This document shows, in pieces, positions 33,217-45,003 of a DNA stretch of 45,047 nt (its first letter is position 1; each line of letters starts with the position of its first letter). The translations under genes and the position numbers were made by a program. The DNA is taken from positions 146,270-191,316 of the forward strand of contig NW_008246085.1 of NCBI RefSeq assembly GCF_000281045.1. Direction: 5' to 3'. This DNA comes from Saprolegnia diclina VS20. Lineage: Eukaryota > Oomycota > Saprolegniomycetes > Saprolegniales > Saprolegniaceae. Under the pieces are notes generated by a model. It searched no databases, had not been told where the DNA came from, and saw only the letters and a program-made list of their open reading frames with translations.

Positions 33217-35651
33217 TTAGTTCAAGTACGTGGTCATGAGCTCCTTGAGTTCGTCGCGGACCGTCTTGGCGAGGCGCGGAAGGAACGCGCCCTTGCCGAT
33301 CCAGAGGTTGTGGAGGAGCTTGTCGCGGAGGATCTTGAACACCTTGTCGTCCATGCCGGCCACCGGGAGAAGCACGGCGACCGCGGGCCCGAGCGGGAGG
33401 TTGGCCAGGTCGGACGTCGAGGGGTGCGCGGCCACGTCTTCCAGCGCCGTAAACTGAACCGCGACTTCGCTTTCGATCAAGAGCTTGAGGTCGCGCGCCG
33501 AGAAGGCGAGGAGACGTGCGTTCATGTACGGGCGGAGCACCGCGAGACCCTCCTGTCAAAGCGTATTCAACTTACGCAGCCCAATAGATAGAAGGACAAC
33601 GTACCGTCGTTGGGCGGTAGTACGTGCCCTTGCCGATGCTGGCCTTGGTGAAGATCTTGAGACCCGTGTTGACAATCTATGGCATCGACGACAGTAAGAT
33701 CGGAGCGCCGTGTCTTGTTGTCGCACGTGGATGGCGTCCCCGGCCAAGCACGACGCAGCAATGCCGTCCTCGACGTAGCTGAGGTTGGCGCCCGAGTCGG
33801 CGCGGCACCACAAGTAGTTCTACCGCAGTTCGTGTCCTGTGATCGCCATCGAGAGAGACTTGGTTTCTACCTTGAGCGACGCGTCCGTGATCTCATAGTA
33901 CGCTTGGATCGTGTCCCACACGTCGTCGGGAATCCGGCGGTACGGAGCCTCCTTCGGGATCTTGTGCTCGACGCGGGGCTTCTTGGCGACCGGTTCGTCC
34001 GACGGTTCCTTGATCTCGTAGCGCGCGCAGCTCTTCATGTAATGGTCGTCTTGGATGCCGCAGATCTTGCACGTGTAGCCCGCGGGCGGCTTGCCATTCT
34101 CGATTTCATCGAGCGGCGCCAAGCCCGTTTGGTTCTCGCCCGGCAGCTCGCGCACCTTGCGCAGCACCGCGATGAAAAAGCCGCCCGAGTCCTGGTCCGT
34201 GGGCACGAGGCGCATGCAGCGGCGCAGCGACGCAAGCATGTCTTCGCTCGTGGGCGGGAACATTGCGCGCAGAATCCGGTCGGCTTGGAGCTGGAACGGG
34301 ACGTCCTCGTACGTGTCAAACCACTGGTGGAGCTGCTCTTGGTCGCCGACAAGCACCTTGTTGATGATGTGGCCCTTGGCCGTCGCGCGCGACTTGGACC
34401 GCCACCCGACCTGCCACTTGTTGCGGCCCGGGCGGTACGCGAGGCCCGGGAGCGTCCCCGACGCGTCGACGACCTCGAGTGCGCCGTCCGCGCGGCGCAA
34501 GAGCTCGGCGACGATCGCCTCATCTTCGATCGGGTTGAACGAACACGTCGAGTAGACCATGGTGCCGCCGACCTTGAGGAGCGAGGCGCCCCGGAGCGCG
34601 AGCGCGAGCTGCGTCGGGAAGAGCGTGAGGCCTTGGCCAATGTGCCAGTCCTTCCACAGTCCCTGGTTCTTGCGCAAGGTGCCGTCGCCGCTGCAGGGCA
34701 CGTCGCAGAGGACGCGGTCAAAGACGTTGGTGCGTTGAAGAACTCCGTTGGTGTCATAGAGACCCGGAAAGTCCTGGCCGGGCGTGCACGTGACGACGGC
34801 CGACTGCAGCGTGTTGCGCGAGAGGCGGTGCACGAGCATGTAGGCGCGCTTCTTGTTCATGTCGTTGGCGACGACCATGCCGGCTTGGTTCTGGAGCAAG
34901 TCGATGATCTGCGTCGTCTTGGAGCCGGGCGACGCGCACATGTCGAGGATGCGGTGGCCAGGCTGCACGCCGAGGAGGAGCACCGGAAGCATGCTCACAG
35001 CCTCTTGACGGTCAATGTTGCCGTACTCCGTGTGCTTGAGCAGCGTCGCGTGGAAGTCGCGCACTTCCTCAAATTGATGCGCTACGCATCGCGAGAGCAT
35101 TGAACGCCATTTTAATTTATAAGGTGGGCGTACCCGACTTGGAGAAGGCGCTGCGGCCGCAGTCGACCTGCCACGCCGTCTTTTCCTGCGGATACCACGC
35201 AATCGGACTAGGAGAGAGACGTGAGGAAGACGCTCGTCGAATGCTCTTGCAGCGTACCGAGGCGGGTGGATGGGCACGTCGTTGTGGCTGTACTTGGTGG
35301 CATCAAACTGGAAGGTTTCGCCGAAGAGCGACTTCAACCTAGCGAGGATGCTGCTGCTGCTGCGTCCAACGATCGGAAATGGTACCGCTCCGACTCGAGG
35401 CCGTCATAGTTGAGGCGAAAGCACACGGGCAGCGGCGCTTCCAAGATGGCCATCATGGCGTCGGCCTCAGCCTCGGGCACGACCTGCGTGTGCAGCTACG
35501 AGGATGTATAGCGTGAGTCCCGGCGTTGCACGGGCGCGCTGCGTACGAGGTACTCGCGGAAGACGGCCTTGAACTCGGCGAGCTTGTCGGCCTTGGCCGT
35601 CGATGGTGGCTGCTCCGTGGGCTCGGCCTGCTGCTGCTGCGTGGGCTCCAT
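33217..35651 (-). CDS. NSUN2: tRNA (cytosine-5) methyltransferase NSUN2/TRM4
   Basis: Eight exons (35651-35547, 35495-35386, 35338-35258, 35207-35134, 35081-33824, 33778-33727, 33676-33605, 33552-33217) give 695 residues. The enzyme makes 5-methylcytosine in tRNA. Visible blocks are IAWYPQEKTAWQVD, GNIDRQEAVSMLP, the SAM site LDMCASPGSKTTQ, motif IV CDVPCSGDGTLRKN, motif VI VYSTCSFNP with the catalytic Cys, and the C-terminal IVNTGLKIF. A Cys/His knuckle (CKICGIQDDHYMKSC) sits before the last third. A TAG follows HELR in the long exon; I treat it as the start of a 45-nt intron (33779-33823), since the next joins restore the IVNTGLK block, but the short exon 33727-33778 is the weakest call. 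The ATG at 35651 is preferred to a GTG upstream. A GATTGG box lies 53 bp upstream. Confidence 0.9.
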
Positions 35652-35703
35652 GCGCAATCGATCGCCAACCAAAATCTGCACCTTGAGGCGAGTGGCGCGT
35701 TTT

Positions 35704-35709
35704 GATTGG
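35704..35709. promoter_or_regulatory. CCAAT box of NSUN2
   Basis: GATTGG about 53 bp before the NSUN2 start codon. The remaining 35710-36064 holds no recognisable gene. Confidence 0.5.
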
Positions 35710-36064
35710 CCAAGAGGAAATGGCTATATGCACGCAACTTTCTTGTCCTCTGCCACCCCAGCTCCATTTCCCCAGCACTCGACGCAAGCGACAAGAGAGC
35801 GGCGACTGCGTCAGGCAGCCACCGTCGTTTCTATTAACTACCATAATCCATGCACTACTACGGCAAACGCAGAGGGTCGACAGCGCGGCCGGCCAGCACC
35901 ACTACCCCGAGCGCGTTGCAGAAGCAAAGCATGTACACCTCGAGGTAGCAGCCTGGGACCGACCGCGGCCGCCGCCTATGGGCCCGCCGACAGCAATAAA
36001 ATAAGCGTCAGGCTGCGGCGCCCACAGCTCCATGCAGCAAGCACGTGCGTGGGCCACCATCAAC

Positions 36065-38768
36065 TTACTGGCGCATGACTTGAGCGACCGCCTACAAAAG
36101 ATAGTGCGTCAGCTGCCATCGACCACCGGCGCGAGGGTATGTACCTCCTTGGCCCACAGCGCAACGTTCTGCGCGTTGCCTTCCTGCGAGTTGGCGCACT
36201 CGACGAGGAGCGTGCCAATGTACGGCTGCTGCATGAGCGGCTTGGACGCCGCGCCGAGGATCGTCGCGAGATCGCTATACAACAAACAGCGTCAGTGACA
36301 TGACCTTCGATGCTAGTCGACACGTACCCAATCAAGCCGGCGCACGAGTTGGTGACGCTTTCGCTGCGGTTGGGGTCGGTCGCGAGCTGCGCGATAAAGT
36401 TGCCAATGCCGCCGAGCGCGGGCTCGACGAGCTGGCCCTTGTTGTGCGACGCCAGACCCTGCAAAATGCCCGTAAAGGCCTCGAGGATGCTCTCGCGGAG
36501 CTGGTTCATGTAGTCAATCACGTCTTCGTCGTCGACGTCGACCGAGACGCACGCGTGCGCGGCTTGGAGTAGCATCTGCACGACGGGCGTAAAGTACCGG
36601 TCAAAGTCGCCCTCAATGGCGAGGCCAATGTCGCCAAAGACCGAGAGGACCGGCGGCTTGACCGAGCGGTTGAGGTTCGTGTCGCGGAGGATCGTGAGGA
36701 GGAGCTGGATAAACTCGTCGCAAAACACCTTGACGTCCGAGCCGAGCGCACGGCACACGTCGCCGACAACGCCAACCGCCGCCGCGCACACCATGTACTC
36801 GGACGTGTTGCTGAGGCCGTGCACGAGCACCGGGTAAAAGGCCGTCATGTACTTCTTGAATTCGGCGTCGATCGCGCCGGCGAGCGCACCGGCGGCAAGG
36901 AAGGCTTCTTCGCCGGCCGTGGTGTGGCCCGTGCTGAAAATATCGAGGAGGCACTGCATGATGCGATCGGCAAACGGGCGAATGTCGTCGTTCACGCGCT
37001 GGATGATGACGACGAGCACGTCGCATGCGCACGTGTAGAGGCCGTAAAACTCATTCGACGCGACGGGCGACGCCTTGTGCTTGGCAATCGTGCCCTCGAG
37101 GTGGTCGAGGATCGACGAGAGGCGGCTGAGAATGTGCGGCGTCATGTTGAGCGAGCCGCACTGGATCATCATGCCCAGAGCCTCAAAGGCTGAGACGCGC
37201 AAGTTGTCGTCGTTGGGCTTCTGGCACGTGACCAAGCACTTGTCAAAGACCTGGCCGTAAAACTGGTCGAGCTGCTCCGGGCCGTTCTGGAGCTCGCTAA
37301 AGGCCTGGAAGATGTAGTGGATGGCGTAGCACATGTGCGCCGCGACCTTGGACTCTTGGTCGAGGCCGTTCATGATGAGCTGCATGAGCGGGCCGACGCA
37401 GCGCGTCATGACCGTGCCGTGGATCTCGCAAATGCGGCCAATCGTCCACGCCGTCGTGTCGCGCACGAGCGGGTGCGGGTCTTGCATGCACGTGATGAGG
37501 AGCGGCATCGCCTGCTCGACAAGCGGCTGGATCTGCTCGTGCGTGGGGCCGTCGAGGATCGAGCCGAAGGCCATGATGGCCGCTTCCTTGTGGTGCCAGT
37601 CGGCCGACTGGATGTTCGACGACACAAACGGCATGACGACCGGGATGATCGCGTTGTCGACGACCTGCGACGCCAGCGTGAGCGCCGTCGCACCCGCCAT
37701 CGAGAGGTTCCACGTGTCGTCTTCAAACTGGTCTTCTTCCTGCTGGAGAAGCGTGTTCAACAGAACCGGCGCGAGGCTACCAAGCACTTGCTTGACGTAG
37801 TACTTGCACTGGTTGGGGTACTCGGACCCGTACTCCATCTCGGCAATGTACTCGAGCTCCACGTCGCAGATAGACGACCAAAACTCGAGCGACTGGAGGC
37901 CGACTTCGGGGCTGTCGCTCTGAATGGCCTTGAATGTCAGGTCGTAGAGTGCGTTCATGTACGACTCGAGGTACTCGTAGTAGAGGCTGGCGATCGTGGC
38001 AATGCACTCAAAGGCGCGGACGCGGACTTGCAGGTGGCTGCACTGCGTGGCCTCGCAAATGACCATCATGATGTGGTTGCGCTCGTCGTCGCGCTTGAAG
38101 TTCTCGCTAATGTACTCGAGACTGTTGCGGAGTGCCGAGACTGCGGCGAGCCGAATCTTGTCCGGGTTGGTCGTCTTGATGCCATCGACAATCGCGCTGA
38201 GGACCTGGTTCGTCTCCTCGGCCGCAAGCGTGTCGTCCTCGAGGCCTTCGCACAAGTAGCCAAGCGCTTCGAGCGAATAGTTCTTGGCGTTGTCCGTGCC
38301 CGACGTCACGTTCGTCATGAGCGCGGGCAAGATCTCGGGCCAGTTCTTGCGCGGAAGATCGATCGAACCAATCTTGGCAACGACAACTGCCGCCGTATGG
38401 GCCGCGCCAACGTCGGCGTCTGTGAGCGTGCCGAGCGCAGCGGCCTTGATCTGGTTGCGGAGGTCGACGTTGAGCGCATACCAGTTCTGAATCTTGAGCT
38501 CCTGGAGCGCCTCGTCCTTGGCGTCGAGCAAGTTCTTCAGGTAGAGACCGGCCTGCTGGCGACCGCCCGACGGAAAGTCGGCCGCCGCAAGCGCTTGCGC
38601 CAGCGTCAGCATGAGGCTACCGGCGTTCGACGCAAGGGCCTGGTTGAGCACCTCTTCGGCTTGCTTGCGGAGGTTGGCATCTAGAGGTGCATGAGCCCAT
38701 GTCTACCTCGATCAGGTCGTCTTCGTACCAGGGCTCGCAGATGCCAGAAGAGCGTTCGGGATGTCCAT
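36065..38768 (-). CDS. KPNB1: Importin beta-1 (karyopherin beta)
   Basis: Four exons (38768-38729, 38680-36328, 36274-36145, 36091-36065) give 849 residues, the normal family length. Importin beta carries importin-alpha cargo through nuclear pores and is released by RanGTP. The first exon restores the family start (MDIPNALLASASPDANLRKQ). HEAT-repeat blocks are clear: KNYSLEALGYLCEGL, RNHIMMVICEATQ, DPHPLVRDTTAWTIGRICEI, DNLRVSAFEALGMMIQ. The last exon adds only AVAQVMRQ. The large second exon has no frame breaks. Confidence 0.95.
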
Positions 38769-39662
38769 GCTGCTGGAGGTGAGGAAGTCGACCGCTCGAT
38801 TCTTTGGCTGTGGTGATGCCAAAATGTCGGGATCCAATTGCTGAAACAGCCTGCTTCTGACATCTTTTGACGCCTTCCGACACCTATTGACGGCGAAGTG
38901 AGCAGGTGCCCGAGAAGGCCCCGTCTAAGTACGACCTCATGGCAAGTGCGACACGCGTACGGTCCCATAAGATATACAAAAGCTTATAGACTCGATCAAG
39001 TGCGCCGAGACGGGCGAAGTGGCGCCAAACCATAAGTTGGCCCGATCCTTGAGCCTTCCTTGACACGTGTGGCCAGCCTTTGCTCGTCGCGACGGCAGCT
39101 GCGAGCGCCATTGAAATCCGACGACGGAGTCTCTACTGTATACAGGTTCCTGAATATGACGTGATTCTCTGGCCAACGCTATAGAACCAGTAGCAAGCAC
39201 GCGAGGAGGACAAGCGTCGTTCTGGCTGCGACAGCCGTGGCACTGCCACAAGGTACTTGGGCGCTTTTCTCAAAAAGGCGAGGCGTTTTCTGAAAAGTGC
39301 TCGAAACACCGTAATTTTCAAAACCAACCAATCGACGCCGCTGTATCCTGAAATTTAGACCAATCCGAGAAGCGCTGGTGGCAACATTCTCCACATATCG
39401 TGAAATTGCGCCACGTGACGTGGCACGCAGAATGCAGAAAGCGGCGGGCGCACCTTGTCTGTCGCTGCCGCAGACAACGCAGCTTATCCTGCGATTGGAT
39501 TACTTCTTTTGCTGTAGTAGCTGCACTGTACGTGTTTTCCTTCGTACCGTTTTATGCATTGGCCGTACTGTCGTCAATCTGTCAACAGACAAGGTGTTTG
39601 CATTTACGAGAAGAACGACGAGGAATGTACAACTACATTTTCATTCGATTAGTCGTCGTGCT
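38769..39662. other. Intergenic region, importin beta to MFS
   Basis: CCAATC at 39328 and 39359 and GATTGG at 39493 are spaced along this stretch. Minus and plus open frames of 60-130 codons exist but none resembles a protein. An unrecognised small gene on the plus strand after 39400 cannot be excluded. Confidence 0.4.
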
Positions 39663-41341
39663 CTATGATTGCATTGGGACTTTAATAAACAAATCGTCGT
39701 CCGAGTCGGACCCATAGATGAAAAAGGAGCCGCGGGCCGAGACGGGCGGGTCCTTGGCGCTGTTGCGGAACGGGATCTGGACGACAACTTTCTTGCAGAT
39801 CGTGAGGCGGTAGCCATGGTAGAACCGATCGGCCGACTCGGTGCGCACAAAAAGCATAAGCACGAGCCCAAGAAGCGCGAGTACCCAGAAGACGCGGAGG
39901 TCGTGGGCCCCGACGCCGTGGGCCACCATCGGTCCAACAAAGTCCGCGACAGCCAAGTAGATGCTGAACGTAAAGCCGTACATGACGCCCGTGTTGATGA
40001 CGCCGTACATATCCGTGGCAAAGCACGTGACGAGGGACGCGCCGGCGCCACTCAGAAGCCGCGTGAGATAGATCATCGTCGGCACCGTCTCGTCAAAGTT
40101 GTCGGCAAAAATCGGCAGCGCAATCACGGCGGCGACGAGAAGGGCCGTGAACACCGCCTTGCGGGCAAACGCGGGGTTGGCGTAAAAGACACGCACGATC
40201 ACGTCCGAGATCATGGGCACGACAAGCCGCCCGAGGAGCCCGGACGCGCCGCCGTACGTGACGAGCGACGAGGCTTCGTCCTTCGTTCGGTTGTACGTCG
40301 ACGCCCACGTTGCCGTGTCGGGCGCCGCGAGCGGAAAATACGGTAAATTGAGCATCGAAATTGCCACAAACGCGACGCAGAGACAGAAAAAGTCGGTCGA
40401 AAAGACGCACTGGAGCAGCGAGAGCGCCTTGACTTGCTCATGGTACTGGCGCAGCGTGCCGTCGAGGCCCGTCGTCGACTCGGCGACAATCTCAACGTTG
40501 ACGAGCGTCATGCCGACCTTGAAGTACTCGTCGTGGACTTCCGCGGGCACCGATTTGTGCGCGGGAATGCCGTGCATGTCGTGGCCGTGCGCGGTAAAGT
40601 CGGGCGGTGGCGTCCGCAGCACGATCGTGCACGCAAGGAGGAGCGGCAGTAGGACGGGCAAGACGCACCAAAACAAGTACTCGGTAGGAACGTGCTTGAG
40701 GAGCCACCCAAAGTAGCGCACCCAGAGGAGCTGGCCCAAGCCAAAACCGACGTTGCAGAGGCCGCTCATGGTGCCGCGGAGGTCCGGCGCCCACTTTTGC
40801 GACGTGGCCATCGACGTCACTTGAATGCACCCGAGGCCAAGGCTCGAGAAGAAAAGCCTAGACGAGGCAGGGACTATGAGACAACCTATTGTGATACAAA
40901 CTCATCACAGTACCCGACGTGGGCGAGCACCCAGACTCGAATCAGGATTGCGAGACCGAGCACGGCGTAGCCGCCGAGAACGAGCACGGAGCCCAAGAGC
41001 ATGCTCCAGCGAGGGCCGCGGCGTTCGAGCTCGGGACTGAGAAGCGCGACGGGGATGCAGTACGCCACCGCACACTGTGTAAGCGTGACGGACGCATCCG
41101 GGAGCGAGGCGGGACCGAGCACGTAGTCGGCCATGGGCTCCGCAACGACGACCATCGCAAAAAGAATACCGGCACACGCCTGGGCGACACAGCTCGCGAG
41201 CGCAACGTAGATGCGGCGGAAGCGCACGCAGTGACAGACGCAATGCCCGGGCCAGGCCACGAGCCAGCGCTCGGCGCCGATCTCATCGAGCGTCTTTGGC
41301 CGGAGGGTGATGCTCCAGTACGTCTCAAGCCATGACCCCAT
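39663..41341 (-). CDS. Major facilitator superfamily transporter
   Basis: Two exons (41341-40914, 40857-39663) give 540 residues with about twelve membrane segments in two halves around a hydrophilic loop (about residues 255-320, HGHDMHGIPAHKSV). MFS proteins move small solutes across membranes by uniport, symport or antiport. Blocks seen include RWSMLLGSVLVLGGYAVLGL, LRGTMSGLCNVGFGLGQLL, and in the second half GGASGLLGRLVVPMISDVIV, which matches the internal MFS motif A (GxLxDRxGRR-like) loosely. A basic and acidic C-terminal tail ends SDSDDDLFIKVPMQS. The pattern is closest to the nodulin-like/monocarboxylate MFS groups, but substrate cannot be told. Confidence 0.85.
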
Positions 41342-42386
41342 GCTCCAAGAAATAGAATGGACGCTGCGTGTACAGTATCGAGGTCGTCGAACAGTGACTA
41401 ACGAGGCGAAAGCCGCGCCTCGATGGGTACAACGACGTCGCCGATCAGATCTGACGTCCCGAACAGACTGCAAAGAAGGGCCAAAGGGCAATTTGGTGCT
41501 GGACTGCAAACCACAATGACGTTTGGATTCGTTACGTCGCCGCAACCTTTGCACTCTCGTGGAAGAGAAGCCTTGGGCCTGCTTCGCAACGCTTCGGTGG
41601 GCGCCTTCGATCAACGACACCTTGGTGTCCTACGGTGCACTATATGGGATCTCGAGCGGCACGGGACTCAGACGAAGCAATCATATCTCAGATACGGGGA
41701 GCTGCCAAGCCGTGTCTTTTGCATGACGAGTATGGTTTGGTCTTACCGGTAATTTGGCGACGTGGTAAATACCCGTAAAAAGACCATTTTATCATTTCGT
41801 ACGCTGCGGTCTCGAAGAAGTCCTATACTTATAGCGGCTGCGCGCGGCGCGTCATGCAATCAATCACGTCGAACGACCATTACGTCAGGGGCACCCAGCC
41901 GCCTGCATAACATATGCCTCTCTTTGGTATAGGACAATGCCACTGTGGTGTGAAGCCGTTTGACGATTAACCAGGACGAGAAATGGCGCCGACGTTGTTG
42001 AAGGGAGTCGATTCTGATATGTACGACGTGTACACGTAGTGTGTACACGCAGTGTCGTTTACACTGCACTGGCCTCGACGACGGGTGCGTTCTTGCGACT
42101 GGACGACGGCGCTTGGGGGCGACGCTTCTGGCCTCCTGGACAGCGCAGCCCCGAAAGATGTGGTCACGTAATACCATTTCGTCATGGCGCAGGTCGTTCT
42201 TGAGTTGGAAAAAGGCATTTCACTTGCCGCATCCATTGTGTGTTCAGTAGCAGAGGTGGCACGTGATCAAGAACACGGCGGCGCGCTGCCTCGGGGTAAC
42301 CAAACCGATCGTTGCGGGCCATGGTTGCGCGAAAGGTCGGCACATTCAAGACGAGTGCAGCTCAACCAAGAGATCGAATAGCGACA

Positions 42387-42805
42387 TGAGAGGTCCAGCT
42401 CCCGATCTTCTACCGGCACGTGCAGCAGGATGCGAGCCCAGGCGAGCTCCACCAAGCAAATTCGCAGAAGGTGGCCCTAGCATGTTGCGTGATCACCATT
42501 GCGCCGACGTGACGACGAGGAACCAAAAGAACGACAAAGACCGAAGCGGCGGTCCCATCGCTCCGAAGAAAGCCGACAAGCGTGCACGGCCAACACAGGC
42601 CGCGGCGACGCAAATGTGGAAACGCAGCTCTGACGCTTTTCAACACACCGAGCGGTTGGAACCAGTGAGCGAAGGCAGCTGCGTACAGAGAGCCACCGCT
42701 CTGGACTCAATGTCACCACTCGGTGGGAGCATGGACGGGCTGAAGAGCTTCGGGCGGCAGTGTGAACGGTGTCAGAGCTATAATCCGGATCCGGATAAAG
42801 ATTGA
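42387..42805 (+). CDS. Weak hypothetical ORF
   Basis: An open frame of about 139 codons from an ATG is rich in Arg, Lys, Ser and Pro and ends SFGRQCERCQSYNPDPDKD. No family resemblance. A perfect 14-base palindrome (42783-42796) lies within its last codons. The surrounding 41342-43080 is otherwise empty of recognisable genes; two GTGTACAC-type palindromes lie near 42027-42048. Confidence 0.2.
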
Positions 42806-43080
42806 GCATCATGGCGATCTTGCAAGATCGAAATGAGCCAAATGACCCGCCAATGGCGGAGCTCAGAAAAGTCTTAAAGCCGCGTTGAGACCGCCCTTGA
42901 CGCACACATAATCGTCATTTATTCATACAAGTAGCGAGGCGGCCATCACCGATAGACCACTCGCGGCAACAATTGTACAGCCGTCGACGGAATGCATGCA
43001 ACACTCCACATGGTATTTTCAATGAAAAACATATTGTCCCTTGGGTCCTTACAAAAACTGTACACATGAGAGGTCGCATT

Positions 43081-44421
43081 TTACTTCTTTTTGGGGTTGA
43101 AGAGCTTGGGGAGCGGCTGCCAGCACTTGTAGTAGTCCTTTTCGAGCTGCGGGCACGTCAAGGCGTAGTCGGTGACCTTGAGTAAGTACGTCGACTCAAA
43201 CATGAACGCGAGGCCGCCCGTAAAGTGCACGGGCTTGAGGTCGGCCTGGGACGCGGCAAGGAACGTCTCGGCGTCTGGGCCGTGCGCCGTGTGCACGCTG
43301 TGGAGCGACGCGCCACCAGGCACAAAGCCGCCCTCGGCTTTCGCGTCGTAGTGGCCGTAGACCATGCCCATAAACTCCGACATGTGGTTGCGGTGGTAGT
43401 ACGGCGGGCGGAACGTCTTCTCCTGCACCATCCAGCGCGGCGGAAAGATGACAAAGTCGGCGACCGCGACGCCAGGCTCGTCGGTTTGGCACGTCAGCAC
43501 CGTGTAAATCGACGGGTCCGGGTGGTCGTAGTTGACCGAGTTCATTGTGCAAAAGTGGTCCAAGTTGTACTTGTACGGGACGTAGTTGCCATGCCACGCA
43601 ACCACGTTGAAGGGCGAGAAGTGCATCCCGGCCAAAAACATCTTGCCCGCAAACTTGGTGACCACCGTGTATGCGACGTCGCGGTCTTCGTACCACGCGA
43701 CCGGGTGCTCGAAATCGCGCGGGTTGGCGAGGCCATTCGCGCCGATCGGGCCGAGGTCCGGGAGAATAAAGTGGCGGTTGTAGACCTCGAGAATGTACCC
43801 GCGGGACGGCCCGTCGAGGTCGACCGTGAAGCGAATGCCGCGCTGAATGACGCAGATCTCATGCGGCGAGACAAGCAGCTTGCCCATTTCGGTAGTGATC
43901 TTGAGCGCGCCTTCCTGCGGCACGATGAGGAGGTCCCCGTCCGAGTTGTAAAAGCACTTGTCGCCCATCGACGTGTTGGCGGCGTACATGTGGACAGCCA
44001 TACCGGTCTTGAGGCTCGGGTCGCCAGCGCCACCCATGGTCTTCCAGCCTTGGATAAAGTCGACCTTCTCATTCGACGCTGGCAGCGCCATCGGCTTCCA
44101 GCGCAGCTGCTGCGGCGTCACGTTCTCGGTTGCAAAGTCCGTGACTACGGCGTTTGTGGCCGTTTCCGTGTACTCGTTGTGCACAACCGGAGGCAGAATG
44201 CGGTAGAGCCACGTGCGCTGATTCTTGTGGCGCGGCAGCGTGAACGCCGTGCCCGAAAGCTGCTCGCAGTAGAGCCCATAGTTGCACACTTGGGGGTTGT
44301 TCATGTTGGCCGGGAGCGCACCTTCGAGCACTTCCGAGCAAAAGTGGTTGCCAAAGCCCACGTGATAGGCCAGCGAGGCCCAGTCGTCCGTCGTCGTCAT
44401 CGTCTGGTGCTTGGTTGCCAT
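43081..44421 (-). CDS. HGD: Homogentisate 1,2-dioxygenase
   Basis: A single exon of 446 residues, almost exactly the length of the human enzyme (445). It opens the ring of homogentisate to maleylacetoacetate in tyrosine and phenylalanine breakdown, using a non-haem iron. The iron-binding region is intact: [16 protein letters not shown] supplies His and Glu, and the later [10 protein letters not shown] supplies the third ligand His. Other matches are [45 protein letters not shown] and NYHKCW-like YYKCWQPL. The frame extends upstream to an ATG at 44562, but that stretch contains the CCAAT boxes, so I prefer the ATG at 44421. The other genes of the pathway are not nearby. Confidence 0.96.
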   Translation of the reverse strand: MATKHQTMTTTDDWASLAYHVGFGNHFCSEVLEGALPANMNNPQVCNYGLYCEQLSGTAFTLPRHKNQRTWLYRILPPVVHNEYTETATNAVVTDFATENVTPQQLRWKPMALPASNEKVDFIQGWKTMGGAGDPSLKTGMAVHMYAANTSMGDKCFYNSDGDLLIVPQEGALKITTEMGKLLVSPHEICVIQRGIRFTVDLDGPSRGYILEVYNRHFILPDLGPIGANGLANPRDFEHPVAWYEDRDVAYTVVTKFAGKMFLAGMHFSPFNVVAWHGNYVPYKYNLDHFCTMNSVNYDHPDPSIYTVLTCQTDEPGVAVADFVIFPPRWMVQEKTFRPPYYHRNHMSEFMGMVYGHYDAKAEGGFVPGGASLHSVHTAHGPDAETFLAASQADLKPVHFTGGLAFMFESTYLLKVTDYALTCPQLEKDYYKCWQPLPKLFNPKKK

Positions 44422-44523
44422 GGCGCTGGTCGTGCGAGTTGAGTTGTGGGTTGCGATCTTTGGCAGCGATCCTGCGCCAAAAACGTGGTGGTATGCTGCA
44501 AAGATACGCCTACTCAAAAGCAA

Positions 44524-44574
44524 CCAATCAGCGGCGTGATGGATTCTGAACGCGCCAATCATCGACGCGATTGG
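44524..44574. promoter_or_regulatory. CCAAT boxes of homogentisate dioxygenase
   Basis: CCAATC at 44524 and 44555 and GATTGG at 44569 lie 103-153 bp upstream of the preferred start codon. Confidence 0.5.
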
Positions 44575-44836
44575 AGGCTACTGCCAAACCGCGCGCAATT
44601 TGTAAGCATTTGTCAACCAAAGTGCACTTGAAGTTGGTAAACATAGGGGCGTCTTGCAGCAGCCTACATGTACAAGTGCTATTGAAGGAGTACCGATACT
44701 AGCTCGTGTATAGTATGGCGTTAGGGGAGCTGTTAGGGGGCCTAGTCGCTGGCTCTCGAAAGTTAGCTCCAGGCTAGGCGTGGCACAACGTCGGCGCACA
44801 AGGACAATGACGGTTGCCAGCCGATGCTTTGCGCAA

Positions 44837-44866
44837 GGGTATATAAGAAATATACCTTATATACCC
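44837..44866. repeat. Perfect inverted repeat, 11 bp arms
   Basis: GGGTATATAAG and CTTATATACCC are separated by 8 bases, in an AT-rich patch between homogentisate dioxygenase and the terminal repeat. It could be a hairpin or a protein site. No open frame supports a gene here. Confidence 0.7.
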
Positions 44867-45003
44867 TGTATGCTGTAGTACTAATACATCTTAGACTCCG
44901 TCTCGACGTCTTCTTCCGAGAGGAATCTTCTGCCCAAAATACACAAACATTCCCAACATGGCGATCTTCATGCTTCGTGGCCAATTTGTCTTGATTCCAC
45001 GTC

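Noticed and set aside
33679-35103. Plus-strand 474-codon open frame
   Set aside because: Mirror of the NSUN2 gene; composition is typical of antisense GC-rich coding DNA.
37317-38684. Plus-strand 455-codon open frame
   Set aside because: Antisense of importin beta; no homology and an Arg/Val/Asp-rich shadow pattern.
39179-39394. Minus-strand ORF ending in a hydrophobic run
   Set aside because: Starts with GTG and covers two CCAAT boxes, so it is probably promoter DNA.
41398-41589. Minus-strand frame with CKGCGDVTNPN, zinc-knuckle-like
   Set aside because: Only two Cys pairs by chance count, no start or splice support, and it lies just before the MFS start.
43225-44442. Plus-strand 405-codon open frame
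   Set aside because: Antisense of homogentisate dioxygenase.
44422-44562. Upstream in-frame ATG of homogentisate dioxygenase as a mitochondrial presequence
   Set aside because: The 47 added residues cover the CCAAT boxes and do not resemble the family; kept only as a remote option.
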